A program made the translations under genes and the position numbers. A stretch of DNA of 64,000 nucleotides, taken from contig CAZMSO010000013.1 in NCBI GenBank assembly GCA_964568975.1, forward strand, positions 1-64,000. The letters are read 5' to 3'. This document shows, piece after piece, positions 1 to 7,274 of the stretch (position 1 is the first letter of the stretch; every line of letters begins with the position of its first letter). The notes below the pieces were generated by a model. That model saw nothing but the letters and a program-made list of their open reading frames with translations. It did no database searches and was not told where the DNA came from. The stretch is from CAZADA01 sp964568975. Lineage in GTDB: Bacteria > Pseudomonadota > Alphaproteobacteria > Caulobacterales > Maricaulaceae.

Positions 1-382
1 GCCCCGATCCTGGCCCCGATCTGGGGCCCGGGGCCCGCACGGCGGTCCCCGACGGGCCTGGGATGAGGGAGGCTGGGGCTGGCGGGCCGGAAATCGGACC
101 GCCTTGGCTGGGGGTGGGCGCGCCTGCAGCGCTCAGGCCTCCCGCGCCGCGCCCCGGCGTTTGGGCGGCGCCGGCGGCGGAGGCCTGCGCGGCGTCCGCC
201 AACGTCGCTGCTGCGCTCAAGGCCGCCGCGAAGCCCTCCGTCCCGGCCTCAGCCTCACCCCCGGGGGCGGTCGCGTCTGGACCGTTGCGGCGCGCGGCGC
301 CGTCAACGCCCGGCGCGGCCTTCGCACCAGCGCCCGCAGACGCCGCCGCGTTGGGCTGAGACGGAACAGAGGGCGCGCTCAT
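1..382 (-). CDS. Partial N-terminus of an Ala/Pro/Gly-rich protein, possibly FliK (hook-length control)
   Basis: An open frame begins with ATG at 382 and reads leftward without a stop to the window edge, about 127 codons. Its ATG overlaps the TGA of the response regulator gene in an ATGA junction, so the two are probably translationally coupled. The visible part is low-complexity and rich in Ala, Pro and Gly, with one ordered-looking stretch reading GFAAALSAAATLADAAQAS. FliK hook-length proteins have such disordered N-termini and often sit beside flagellar regulators. The conserved FliK C-terminal domain would lie outside the window, so the identity is inferred only from composition and context. 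Confidence 0.45.
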   Translation of the reverse strand, partial: MSAPSVPSQPNAAASAGAGAKAAPGVDGAARRNGPDATAPGGEAEAGTEGFAAALSAAATLADAAQASAAGAAQTPGRGAGGLSAAGAPTPSQGGPISGPPAPASLIPGPSGTAVRAPGPRSGPGSG

Positions 383-1110
383 GCGGCGCAGGCCTGCACG
401 GCCGGCAGAGCGCGGAATTGCTCCGTGCGCGCCGGGTCGTCGAGTTTGTAGCCGCGGTTGAACACCGTCTCGATGTAGTTCTCGCCACCGGACGCTTGGG
501 CGAGTTTCTTGCGCAGCTTGCAGATATAGACGTCGATCACTTTGCCGAGCGGGCGCTCGCCATCCAGGCCGTAGACAGCTTCATAAAGGGACTCTTTGCC
601 GACCACGCGGCCGCGGTTCATCGCCAGATGCATGAAGATGGCGTGCTCACGGCCCGACAGCTTCAAGCGCTCGCCGCGAATCTCCGGGTCCGAGCCGTCA
701 AAGCGCACCGTGATCGCGCCGATCGTTTCCGTCGCGTCGGCTTTGCCTGCGGCTCGGCGCGCCGCCGCGCGGATGCGGGCGGCGGCTTCGCGGTCATTGA
801 CAGGCTTAACCAGCACGTCGTCCGCGCCGGCGTCGAGAATGTCGGCGGCCGTTTCCGGCGCGCGGCGCGGCAACAGCGCCAACACCGGCAAATCTTCAAA
901 CCGCCGGCGCGCCCAGCGGGTGAGATCCACGGGATCATCCACCTCGCCAATGACAATGGCGGCGTAATTGAGGGTTTCGTTGCTCCCCGCGGGGGCGAGG
1001 GAGCGGGCGTCCTCTTGGTTCATCACGTCGCACGCGATGCGCTCGCGGGCGAACACGGAGGACAGGGCTTGGGCGATGAGCTCTTGAGGCTCGATCAACA
1101 ACACACGCAT
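379..1110 (-). CDS. CtrA/FtcR-like flagellar response regulator with an atypical receiver domain
   Basis: A 243-residue OmpR-type regulator: receiver at about 1-120 and winged helix at about 130-232. The C-terminal part carries a CtrA-style signature (GKESLYEAVYG, VIDVYICKLRKKL, NYIETVFNRGYKL). In the receiver the switch lysine K102 is kept (VKPVN), but the phosphoacceptor position, judged against CtrA's LLDLNLP, reads IVIGEVDDP and so holds Glu56 instead of Asp. FtcR of Rhizobiales, a flagellar master regulator, also lacks the usual phosphorylation site. It lies divergent from flgI and is coupled to the gene downstream, so control of this flagellar cluster is a reasonable inference. True CtrA is less likely because the N-terminal half is so divergent. 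Confidence 0.85.
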   Translation of the reverse strand: MRVLLIEPQELIAQALSSVFARERIACDVMNQEDARSLAPAGSNETLNYAAIVIGEVDDPVDLTRWARRRFEDLPVLALLPRRAPETAADILDAGADDVLVKPVNDREAAARIRAAARRAAGKADATETIGAITVRFDGSDPEIRGERLKLSGREHAIFMHLAMNRGRVVGKESLYEAVYGLDGERPLGKVIDVYICKLRKKLAQASGGENYIETVFNRGYKLDDPARTEQFRALPAVQACAA

Positions 1111-1342
1111 TTTGGCGTCACCTTGCTTCTGCTCGGCGAACCGGCGTTTGGCCGGCGCGGGGATGACGCTAAGAAACCCGAGGACCTTTTAAAGACGACC
1201 CAACGCACGACCCACAAATCTTGTTAAATCTAACGCGCCATTTCATTAATGTTACAGCGTCTCTTGTGTAAATTTTTTCCCATCTTTGATCGAAACACAG
1301 ACTTTTGCCTGCGCTTAGCCGCCAGCACGCCCACTGGCGAGC

Positions 1343-2482
1343 ATGGTCTGGCTCTCGCGTCTTTCCTCCATCATCGCTGCGCTCGCGCTGGCGTCACTGT
1401 CGTCAACGGCGGCGCACGCGCAAACGCGGGTGAAAGACCTCGTCGAGGTGCAGGGCGTGCGCGACAATCAGCTTGTCGGCTACGGCTTAGTGGTCGGCCT
1501 TGCGGGGACGGGCGATCGCATTCAGAATATTCCGTTTACGGACCGCTCCTTGCGGGCGATGCTTGAGCGCTTCGGCGTCGCGGTGCCCCCCGACGGCGGC
1601 GGCGCGGCCAATCAGCTGCGCACGCGCAATGTGGCCGCGGTGATGGTGACGGCGCGGCTGGGGCCCTTTGCGCGCGCCGGCGGGGCGATTGATGTGGAGG
1701 TGTCGGCCCTCGGCGACGCCAACAGTCTTCTGGGCGGCGTGCTGTTGCCGACGCCGTTGAGCGCCGGCGACGGGCGTATTTACGCACAAGCCCAAGGCCC
1801 GCTTATTGTTCAAGGTTTCGCAGCCGGGGGCGAAGCCGCCAGCGTCCAGCGCGGCGTGCCGACCTCCGCGCGGATCCCGAATGGCGCGACAGTGGAGCGG
1901 GAGCTGGGCTTCCAGTTCGCCGACCTTGAGCGGCTGCGCCTCAGCTTGCGCCACCCGGACTTTACGACCGCCGTGCGCGTGGCTGAGCGCATCAACGACA
2001 CGTTTGGCGATGTGGCGGCGGCGATTGATCCGACGACGGTGGATTTGGAGACGCCGCGGGAGTTTCGCGGGCGCGAAGCCTATTTCATCGCCGAGATCGA
2101 GGGCCTGCTGGTCGATCCCGACGCCGCAGCGCGCGTGGTCGTGGATGAGCGCACGGGCACAGTCGTCATCGGCGCGTCTGTGCGGTTGAGCGCGGTCGCG
2201 ATCACGCAAGGCGGCATCACCATCTCCATCAGCGAAACGCCGGTGGCCTCCCAGCCCTCGCCCGGATCGAAGCAGGGCGAGACGGTGGTGTTGCCGCGCA
2301 CGAATGTGCAAGTCGCGGAAGGGGGCCAATCGGGCCGGTTCGAAGTGGTGGGCGGCGTGGCGACTTTGCAGGAGTTGGTGGACGGCCTTAACGCGCTCGG
2401 CGTGGGCGCGCGCGACATCATCGCCATCCTCGAAGCCGCGAAGGCCGCCGGCGCGTTGCATGCGGAGCTGATTGTCAAATGA
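1343..2482 (+). CDS. flgI: Flagellar P-ring protein FlgI
   Basis: This 379-residue protein forms the P-ring that surrounds the distal rod in the peptidoglycan layer. A Sec signal peptide covers about residues 1-26 (hydrophobic run, then AHA before QTRVKDL). The mature start is typical of FlgI: VKDLVEVQGVRDNQLVGYG followed by GLAGTGD, and the end ALGVGARDIIAILEAAKAAG is the conserved family tail. The length matches the family. It is the first gene of a plus-strand run and its stop overlaps the next start in an ATGA junction. The 232 bases upstream, shared with the divergent regulator, are unusually AT-rich for this region and must hold the promoters of both genes; I found no clean CtrA or sigma-54 site in them. 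Confidence 0.97.
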   Translation: MVWLSRLSSIIAALALASLSSTAAHAQTRVKDLVEVQGVRDNQLVGYGLVVGLAGTGDRIQNIPFTDRSLRAMLERFGVAVPPDGGGAANQLRTRNVAAVMVTARLGPFARAGGAIDVEVSALGDANSLLGGVLLPTPLSAGDGRIYAQAQGPLIVQGFAAGGEAASVQRGVPTSARIPNGATVERELGFQFADLERLRLSLRHPDFTTAVRVAERINDTFGDVAAAIDPTTVDLETPREFRGREAYFIAEIEGLLVDPDAAARVVVDERTGTVVIGASVRLSAVAITQGGITISISETPVASQPSPGSKQGETVVLPRTNVQVAEGGQSGRFEVVGGVATLQELVDGLNALGVGARDIIAILEAAKAAGALHAELIVK

Positions 2483-2859
2483 CCCCAAGCATTCCCTCCA
2501 GCCTTCCTCTTGTGGCCGCAGATCCCCTGGCGGCCTCGGCGTCGCCGCTGAACCGCGCGCACGCCCTGAACGCCGGCGTCGCGCACGCAGCTTTTCCCGG
2601 CGGTGTGGACGCCGCGGCGGCGGAATTTGAAGCGGTGTTCATCGGGCAAATGCTGAAGCCGATGTTTGAGGGCCTCTCCACGGACGGCCCGTTTGGCGGC
2701 GGTCACGCGGAGAAAACGTGGCGCAGTTTCATGGTGGAGGCGCTCGGCGAGGAGGTCGCCCAAAACGGCGGCCTCGGCCTCGCTGACGCGGTGCGCGCTG
2801 CGATGCTGAACGCAGCCGGCGCAACGCCGCAGACGACGCTGTCTGAGGAGGAGGGGTGA
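2479..2859 (+). CDS. Rod-binding protein, FlgJ N-terminal type (CheL-like)
   Basis: This 126-residue protein corresponds to the rod-binding domain of FlgJ. Seen in the sequence: an FEAVFIGQMLKPMFEGL helix followed by FGGGHAEKTWRSFMVEALG and ALAQ-like GLGLADAVRAAM, all features of the Rod-binding family. It lacks the muramidase domain of enterobacterial FlgJ, as usual in alphaproteobacteria, where the gene is often called cheL. It overlaps flgI by 4 bases and the next gene by 1, fitting an operon for P-ring and rod assembly. It would act in the periplasm during rod export. Confidence 0.88.
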   Translation: MTPSIPSSLPLVAADPLAASASPLNRAHALNAGVAHAAFPGGVDAAAAEFEAVFIGQMLKPMFEGLSTDGPFGGGHAEKTWRSFMVEALGEEVAQNGGLGLADAVRAAMLNAAGATPQTTLSEEEG

Positions 2860-3386
2860 TGATCACGCCGCGCGCTCGATCCACAGCCGGCGCCATGACG
2901 GCGGAGGCGGCCTTAGCGGACGAAACGCCCGCGGACGCATCGCCTCGAGACGGAGCGTCGGCTGAAGGGCTCGACGACCCTCGCTTGGCCCCGCTGCTGG
3001 CTGAACTCGAAGCTCTGACCACAACCGTGGAGGCCGCCAGCCGGCGCTTGCGCGCAGGGCGCACCGATCAGGTCAGCGCCGACGCCAGCGCCATTTCTGA
3101 GCGCGCTGGGGCGCTCGACGCCGCCGCTCACCCGGTTTTGGCGACGCTCGCGAGCGAGGCCGCTGCGCCCGCGCGCGCTGCGCTCGCGGATCCAGCCGCA
3201 CGCCTTCAAGCGGCGCTGGCGCGCCACACCCGCTTAGTCGCGAGCCTTCAAGGCGCGGCGCGCGCGCTCGCCGACCAAGCCAAGCGCGAGCACGTCAAAC
3301 GCGCCGGCGGCGGGCTTTACTCCCCCGAAGGCGGGGCGGCGGGGCGCGTGGCGGCGTCGGGCGGACGGCTGCTCGGCCAGCTTTGA
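2859..3386 (+). CDS. FlbY/FlgN-like flagellar protein, probable
   Basis: A 175-residue, Ala-rich, mostly helical protein with no membrane segment. Helices at about residues 45-75 (LAPLLAELEALTTTVEAASR) and 110-150 (ARLQAALARHTRLVASLQGA) look like coiled coil, as in FlgN-type export chaperones and in FlbY, which follows flgI and cheL in Caulobacter-type clusters. The C-terminus has a short ordered motif, GGGLYSPEGGAAG. I chose the ATG at 2859, which overlaps the upstream TGA (TGATG) and has a GAGGAGGAGG ribosome site just before it; a GTG one codon earlier is possible. The identity rests on position and helix pattern, not on a strong motif. Confidence 0.6.
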   Translation: MITPRARSTAGAMTAEAALADETPADASPRDGASAEGLDDPRLAPLLAELEALTTTVEAASRRLRAGRTDQVSADASAISERAGALDAAAHPVLATLASEAAAPARAALADPAARLQAALARHTRLVASLQGAARALADQAKREHVKRAGGGLYSPEGGAAGRVAASGGRLLGQL

Positions 3387-3408
3387 TCCTGCAGCGCGGC
3401 GGGGTGTC

Positions 3409-3702
3409 ATGCGAGACGCAACCGTGTTTCGCGTCACAGTGACCCACCCCCTCCATCCCGTTGAGGGCGACGATACCGGCGGTTATGTCGCGGCCGACGC
3501 CGCGCTCGGCCTGGTGTGGGGAGCCGCGAGCCTTGACGCCGGCGTCATGACACCCCGACGCGTTGCGCCGGAGATAGACGCGCAAACCATCGCCGCGGGC
3601 GCGCCGGGCGACGCGCGTCCTCCTCTCGTTCGCAACGACGCGCCCCCGTCGCCGGCCATTCCTTCAAATGCCGTGCAAATCACACCTTTGACATGCGCTT
3701 AA
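3409..3702 (+). CDS. Weak hypothetical ORF in the 415-base space before flagellin
   Basis: The stretch 3387-3801 is the only gap over 300 bases within the window. It holds this 97-codon ORF with high third-position GC but no recognisable domain. The product would begin MRDATVFRVTVTHPL and become Pro/Ala-rich. No strong ribosome site precedes it. The rest of the gap should contain the flagellin promoter and leader; a TTGACA at about 3688 has no matching -10, and no TGGCAC-N5-TTGC sigma-54 element was seen. The ORF may be leader sequence and not a gene. Confidence 0.25.
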   Translation: MRDATVFRVTVTHPLHPVEGDDTGGYVAADAALGLVWGAASLDAGVMTPRRVAPEIDAQTIAAGAPGDARPPLVRNDAPPSPAIPSNAVQITPLTCA

Positions 3703-3801
3703 AAGCGGGCCGCCAGCCTAGTGATCGCCGGAAGCGGCCACCGCTTTCGCGCCCCGCGTCAGAAGGCGCTGTGTCGACCCTGAGAACGTGGGAAGTGAAC
3801 A

Positions 3802-5082
3802 ATGACCTCCATCTTGACCAATGTGTCCGCGCAAACCGCGCTTCAAACCCTGCGCAACGTCTCCTCGAACCTGCAAGAGACGCAACAGCGCATCTCCACG
3901 GGCCTTGAAGTCCGCAGCGCCCGGGACAACCCGGCCTTCTTCCTGGTTTCCCAACAAGTGCGCGGCGACCAGGCCGTGCTCGACGGCCTCAACGACAACC
4001 TGACTTTGTCGGTGAACGCCGCCACGACCGCCACCAACGGCATTAACTCGATCAACGGCACGCTCAACGAAATCCAAACGACCCTGACCACCGCCGACAG
4101 CGGCCAGGCTTTGGAAGAGCTGCAATTCACCCTCGACAACTTGGTGGGTGAGATCGAAGGCACCATTGACGCGACCTCGTTCAACGGCGTGAACCTGCTG
4201 GCCGGCAACGGCACCCGCACCGTGACCACGACCGTCACGCGTGACGGCGGCAACTTCAACATCTCCACCTTCACGCTGCGGGAGCAGAACTTGGGCGACG
4301 TGTCGACCTATGTCGACGCCAACAACGCCGCGTTCACGTTGGCGAACGCCTACTCCGCCTACTCGCCGGACGTGTTTGACGCGATTGACGGCGCCAGCCC
4401 CGCCGGCATCGGCTCCAACGGCGCGTTGGACTTCGCCAATGGCAGCGATGACGACGCCGACGGTGCGGCCGGCGGCGGTTCCTTCCAGGTGACCGCGGAG
4501 GCGGCCAATGCGATCAACGCCGCCATTACGGCCTTTGGCTTGTCGAACGCCGCCCTGGCGGATGCGGAACTCGCCGACGGTACGGCCGGCAATGACGGGT
4601 TCTTCGAATTCGACGCCGCGGAAGCGATCATCGCGGCAGAGCAATTCGACGTGACCTTGGCGGACGGCTCGGTGCAAACCGTCGCGACGCTGGGCGATTT
4701 GGTGAACTTTGCGGTCGTGGGCGATGCGGCTCTGCGCACGGCGGTCGCCGGCTCCGGCTTCACTGGCGCGGCGCGCGCGGTGCAAGTCGATGGCGCCGGC
4801 GGCAATGTCCAAGCCGGCCTCGTGGTTGCGGACGCCTTGATTGGTCGTGTGAACCTGGCGGCCTCTACGCTCGGCACGTTCGAGCGCACGCTTGAGGCGC
4901 GCCAAAACTTCTTGTCGGACCTCTCCGACAGCTTGGAGCAAGGCGTGTCCTCGCTGGTGGAAGCGGATCTGGACGAAGAAAGCACCCGTCTGCAGGCGCT
5001 CCAGGTCCAAGAGCAGTTGGCCATTCAGGCCCTGACCATCGCCAACCAGCAGCCCCAGAACATCCTGTCTCTGTTCCGGTAA
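3802..5082 (+). CDS. Flagellin
   Basis: A 426-residue filament subunit. The conserved N-terminal D0/D1 region is clear (MTSILTNVSAQTALQTLRNV, then QQRISTGLEVRSARDNPA), as is the C-terminal D1/D0 region (LGTFERTLEARQNFLSDL through LAIQALTIANQQPQNILSLF). Residues about 150-320 form the variable, Asp/Ala-rich surface domain. The protein would be exported by the flagellar type III apparatus encoded in part downstream. The ribosome site is weak (GGGAAGTG before ATG), which suits post-transcriptional control by FlbT, encoded 0.5 kb downstream and known in Caulobacter to act on the flagellin mRNA leader. A strong hairpin follows the stop codon. Confidence 0.97.
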   Translation: MTSILTNVSAQTALQTLRNVSSNLQETQQRISTGLEVRSARDNPAFFLVSQQVRGDQAVLDGLNDNLTLSVNAATTATNGINSINGTLNEIQTTLTTADSGQALEELQFTLDNLVGEIEGTIDATSFNGVNLLAGNGTRTVTTTVTRDGGNFNISTFTLREQNLGDVSTYVDANNAAFTLANAYSAYSPDVFDAIDGASPAGIGSNGALDFANGSDDDADGAAGGGSFQVTAEAANAINAAITAFGLSNAALADAELADGTAGNDGFFEFDAAEAIIAAEQFDVTLADGSVQTVATLGDLVNFAVVGDAALRTAVAGSGFTGAARAVQVDGAGGNVQAGLVVADALIGRVNLAASTLGTFERTLEARQNFLSDLSDSLEQGVSSLVEADLDEESTRLQALQVQEQLAIQALTIANQQPQNILSLFR

Positions 5083-5095
5083 GGCTGATCACCTT

Positions 5096-5130
5096 GGGGA
5101 TCGCGGTCGACGCGGTCGGGCGCGATCCCC
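5096..5130 (+). terminator. Perfect 10-bp stem-loop between flagellin and flaF
   Basis: GGGGATCGCG at 5096-5105 pairs exactly with CGCGATCCCC at 5121-5130 around a 15-base loop, 14 bases after the flagellin stop. Only a short pyrimidine stretch follows, with no long U run. It may be a partial terminator or attenuator that lowers flaF/flbT transcription relative to flagellin, or a 3' stabiliser of the abundant flagellin mRNA. Confidence 0.6.
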
Positions 5131-5157
5131 GCCCTTCTCACACCCGAAGGAGCTCCC

Positions 5158-5610
5158 ATGGCCGCGGCTGCGTTCGAAGACGCCTACAAACAAACTCTCC
5201 GCGAAACCGACGACCCGCGCGCGATGGAGCGACGGGTGTTTGCTCAGATCACCGCCGAGCTTGAGGCGGCCGAGGCGACTGAACGGGGCCCTCAGCGCAC
5301 CCGCGCTGTTAATGACGCGCTGGGGCGCAACCAAAAGCTCTGGAATTATGTGCTGTTTGATTTGGCCGATCCGAAGAACCAGCTGCCGAAGGCGCTGCGC
5401 GCGCGGCTGATTTCATTTGCGCTCTTCGTGGATCGCCACACCGTCGAGGCGATGGCCGAGCGCGCGCCGCTGCGGCCGCTGATCGACCTCAATCGCCGCA
5501 TCATGCTCGGGCTGGCGGGCGTGCGCCCGGACCAGGCCGAGGACGCGCGGGGCGCGCCAGCGTCCGCGCCCGTCCAAGGAGGGGTCCATGGGGCTGCGCA
5601 TCCGGCTTAA
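5158..5610 (+). CDS. flaF: Flagellar biosynthesis regulator FlaF
   Basis: A 150-residue protein of the FlaF family, which in Caulobacter is needed for flagellin synthesis or secretion and works opposite to FlbT. Family features: AYKQTLRETDDPRAMERRVF near the start, ALGRNQKLWNYVLFDLADP in the middle, and LRARLISFALFVDRHT followed by LIDLNRRIMLGL. A good ribosome site (GAAGGAG) lies before the ATG. The last 20 or so residues are Pro/Ala-rich and extend past the usual family end, because the gene overlaps the start of flbT by 23 bases. It sits directly after flagellin and the hairpin. Confidence 0.95.
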   Translation: MAAAAFEDAYKQTLRETDDPRAMERRVFAQITAELEAAEATERGPQRTRAVNDALGRNQKLWNYVLFDLADPKNQLPKALRARLISFALFVDRHTVEAMAERAPLRPLIDLNRRIMLGLAGVRPDQAEDARGAPASAPVQGGVHGAAHPA

Positions 5611-6019
5611 ACCCTTTGAAAAGCTGATCATCAACGGCTGTGTCGTGGAAAACGGCGATCGGCGCAACACGCTGACGGTCTCAAGCTTCGGTCAAATTCT
5701 GAAGTCGCGCGACATTATGCAGCCTGAACAGGCGCGCACGCCGGTCCAGAAGCTTTACTTGGAGATCCAAGCGCTGTTGATCGAAGCGCCCCGCGACTAC
5801 AGTCGCGTGGAGAAAGTCAACGCCTGCGCCGCGCGGATCCTCAAGACACGCGCCGCGCCGGAGGCGGAAGACGCGATCCTGCGCGCCATGGATTACGTCC
5901 ACACCCAAGACCCGTATCGGGCGTTGGCGGAACTGCGCGGCTTCGCCTTTCCCGACACCGATCGCGCCAACGAACCGCCGGGCGGCGCGGGCGCGACGTC
6001 AAAGCAGGAGGCGGCGTGA
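5588..6019 (+). CDS. flbT: Flagellin mRNA regulator FlbT
   Basis: A 143-residue FlbT-family protein. FlbT represses flagellin translation by binding the flagellin transcript leader and promoting its decay when assembly is incomplete (known from Caulobacter). The family motifs are visible: LRIRLKPFEKLIINGCVVENG, then ILKSRDIMQPEQARTPVQKLY and LEIQALLIEA. It has a strong ribosome site (AAGGAGG) inside the 3' end of flaF, with which it overlaps by 23 bases, and its TGA overlaps the next ATG. The C-terminal 20 residues are divergent and Gly/Ala-rich. Confidence 0.96.
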   Translation: MGLRIRLKPFEKLIINGCVVENGDRRNTLTVSSFGQILKSRDIMQPEQARTPVQKLYLEIQALLIEAPRDYSRVEKVNACAARILKTRAAPEAEDAILRAMDYVHTQDPYRALAELRGFAFPDTDRANEPPGGAGATSKQEAA

Positions 6020-6333
6020 TGTCGGACCGTGACGACGCCATCCGTCCCATCGCGGGCGCGCGGCTGACGCCGTTGACGCCGGAGCGCGAGACGCGCCGGG
6101 ACGCCGAAGCGCAAAGCCGGCGCGACGCCGAACCGAAAGCTCGCGCGCGTTACGACACGTATCGCGTGATCCTCGATCCCGAGACCTTGCGCGCCGTCGC
6201 CCAGGTCCGTGATCCAGAAACCGGCGAGGTGATGTTCACCGTTCCTCCGGGGGCGGAATTGTCGGAGGAGGCCGAGCGGCGCTTAGGCGCGAATGACGCG
6301 CCGCCGCCGCCCGCCCCTAAAGATCCCGCCTGA
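6019..6333 (+). CDS. Small FlaG-like protein in the flaF-flbT operon
   Basis: A 104-residue protein. The N-terminal half is charged and probably disordered, with a near-repeat of RRDAEAQSRRDAEPKAR. Residues about 47-78 read YRVILDPETLRAVAQVRDPE then TGEVMFTVPPGAEL, which resembles the FlaG pattern (DEETGR..VKVVDKETGEVIRQIP). FlaG proteins influence filament length in other bacteria. I chose ATG 6019, overlapping the flbT stop (TGATG); a GTG one codon upstream also exists. The operon position supports a flagellar role; the family call is by eye. The stop codon lies in a short direct repeat. Confidence 0.55.
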   Translation: MSDRDDAIRPIAGARLTPLTPERETRRDAEAQSRRDAEPKARARYDTYRVILDPETLRAVAQVRDPETGEVMFTVPPGAELSEEAERRLGANDAPPPPAPKDPA

Positions 6334-6358
6334 GATCCCGCCTGAAAATCCCGCTTGA
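6322..6358. repeat. Short tandem repeat spanning a stop codon
   Basis: The 12-mer GATCCCGCCTGA occurs twice in tandem at 6322-6345 and is followed by a degenerate copy, AAATCCCGCTTGA, at 6346-6358. The first copy contains the stop codon of the FlaG-like gene. Replication slippage is the likely origin. Confidence 0.8.
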
Positions 6359-6370
6359 GGAGCCCGCGCC

Positions 6371-7159
6371 ATGACCGGCATCTCCACCTTCGTCGATTAT
6401 CAGGTCGTAACGCGCAACATTGACCGCGCCCGCGAAGCAATCATCACGCGCGAGCAAGAACAGCGGGAGATCGACTATTTCATCGAGAACATCGGCTCGG
6501 TGACCACCGGCGATCAGTTGATCGACGACGACCGGCTTTACCGTTTCGCCATGCGCGCCTTTGGCCTGGAAAGCCAAATCTTCGCCAAAGGCCTGATGCG
6601 CAAGGTCTTTGAGGAGGGCGTCGCTGAGCCGACCGCGCGGGCCAACCGCATGGGCGATGCGCGCTTTCGCGACATCGCCGCAGCGTTTCAATTCGCGGAA
6701 GTCGGCGGCGCGCGCACGTCCGACCCGGCGTTCGTGGTCGAGGTGCTTAACAAGTATACCGCTGTGCGTCTTGAAGAAGAGCAAGTGAACGAGGGGGTGC
6801 GGCTCGCGCTTTACTTCGAGCGCAACGCCCCTGAGATCGACAATTGGTTTGAAGCCCTCGCCGATCCCGCCTTGGCGGAGGTGGTGCGGGTGGGGCTTGG
6901 GTTTTCAGAAGCGTCCGCCGCCGGTGATATCGATCGGTATGCTGAGCGCATTGCGGAACGATTTCCCATTGAAGACCTTCAAGACCCCGAGCGCCTGTCA
7001 AAATTCCTGCGCACGTTCGCCATCCGCTGGGATATTGAAAACGGCGTCGCCAATCAGGGCCAGGTCGGGCGCACGGCGCTGTTCACCCCGCTTGGCGTCG
7101 GCCCACGCGCCTTTTCGATTGATCCGTTGACCCTTGAAGCCGCGCTCGCAACCCGGTGA
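6371..7159 (+). CDS. DUF1217 flagellar-associated protein
   Basis: A 262-residue protein matching the DUF1217 pattern found in alphaproteobacterial flagellar clusters. Seen: MTGISTFVDYQVVTRNIDRA at the start, then DRLYRFAMRAFGLE followed by GLMRKVFEEG and a RFRDIAAAFQFAEVGG segment. It is acidic, helical and has no signal peptide. It follows flbT and the FlaG-like gene after a 37-base spacer and is probably in the same operon. Its exact biochemical role is not known to me; involvement in flagellum assembly or motility is inferred from the family's usual location. Confidence 0.85.
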   Translation: MTGISTFVDYQVVTRNIDRAREAIITREQEQREIDYFIENIGSVTTGDQLIDDDRLYRFAMRAFGLESQIFAKGLMRKVFEEGVAEPTARANRMGDARFRDIAAAFQFAEVGGARTSDPAFVVEVLNKYTAVRLEEEQVNEGVRLALYFERNAPEIDNWFEALADPALAEVVRVGLGFSEASAAGDIDRYAERIAERFPIEDLQDPERLSKFLRTFAIRWDIENGVANQGQVGRTALFTPLGVGPRAFSIDPLTLEAALATR

Positions 7160-7274
7160 GGAACCGCTCTCGCGCGCGGTCGCGGCCGCGGCGGCCGAGA
7201 CAAAACCTGCGTTTCGCGCTATGGCTGAAAAGGGTCGTCGGATGCGCCCCTGATGGGAGCGCCCGGGGCCGGCG

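Noticed and set aside
1111..1342. CtrA-type TTAA-N7-TTAA or sigma-54 sites before flgI
   Set aside because: Several TTAA half-sites occur in the AT-rich stretch, but none is paired at the correct spacing, and no GG-N10-GC element was found.
3718..5010. Minus-strand ORF of 430 codons
   Set aside because: It is fully antisense to flagellin, and its composition (Arg, Gly, His, Val) is typical of a shadow frame.
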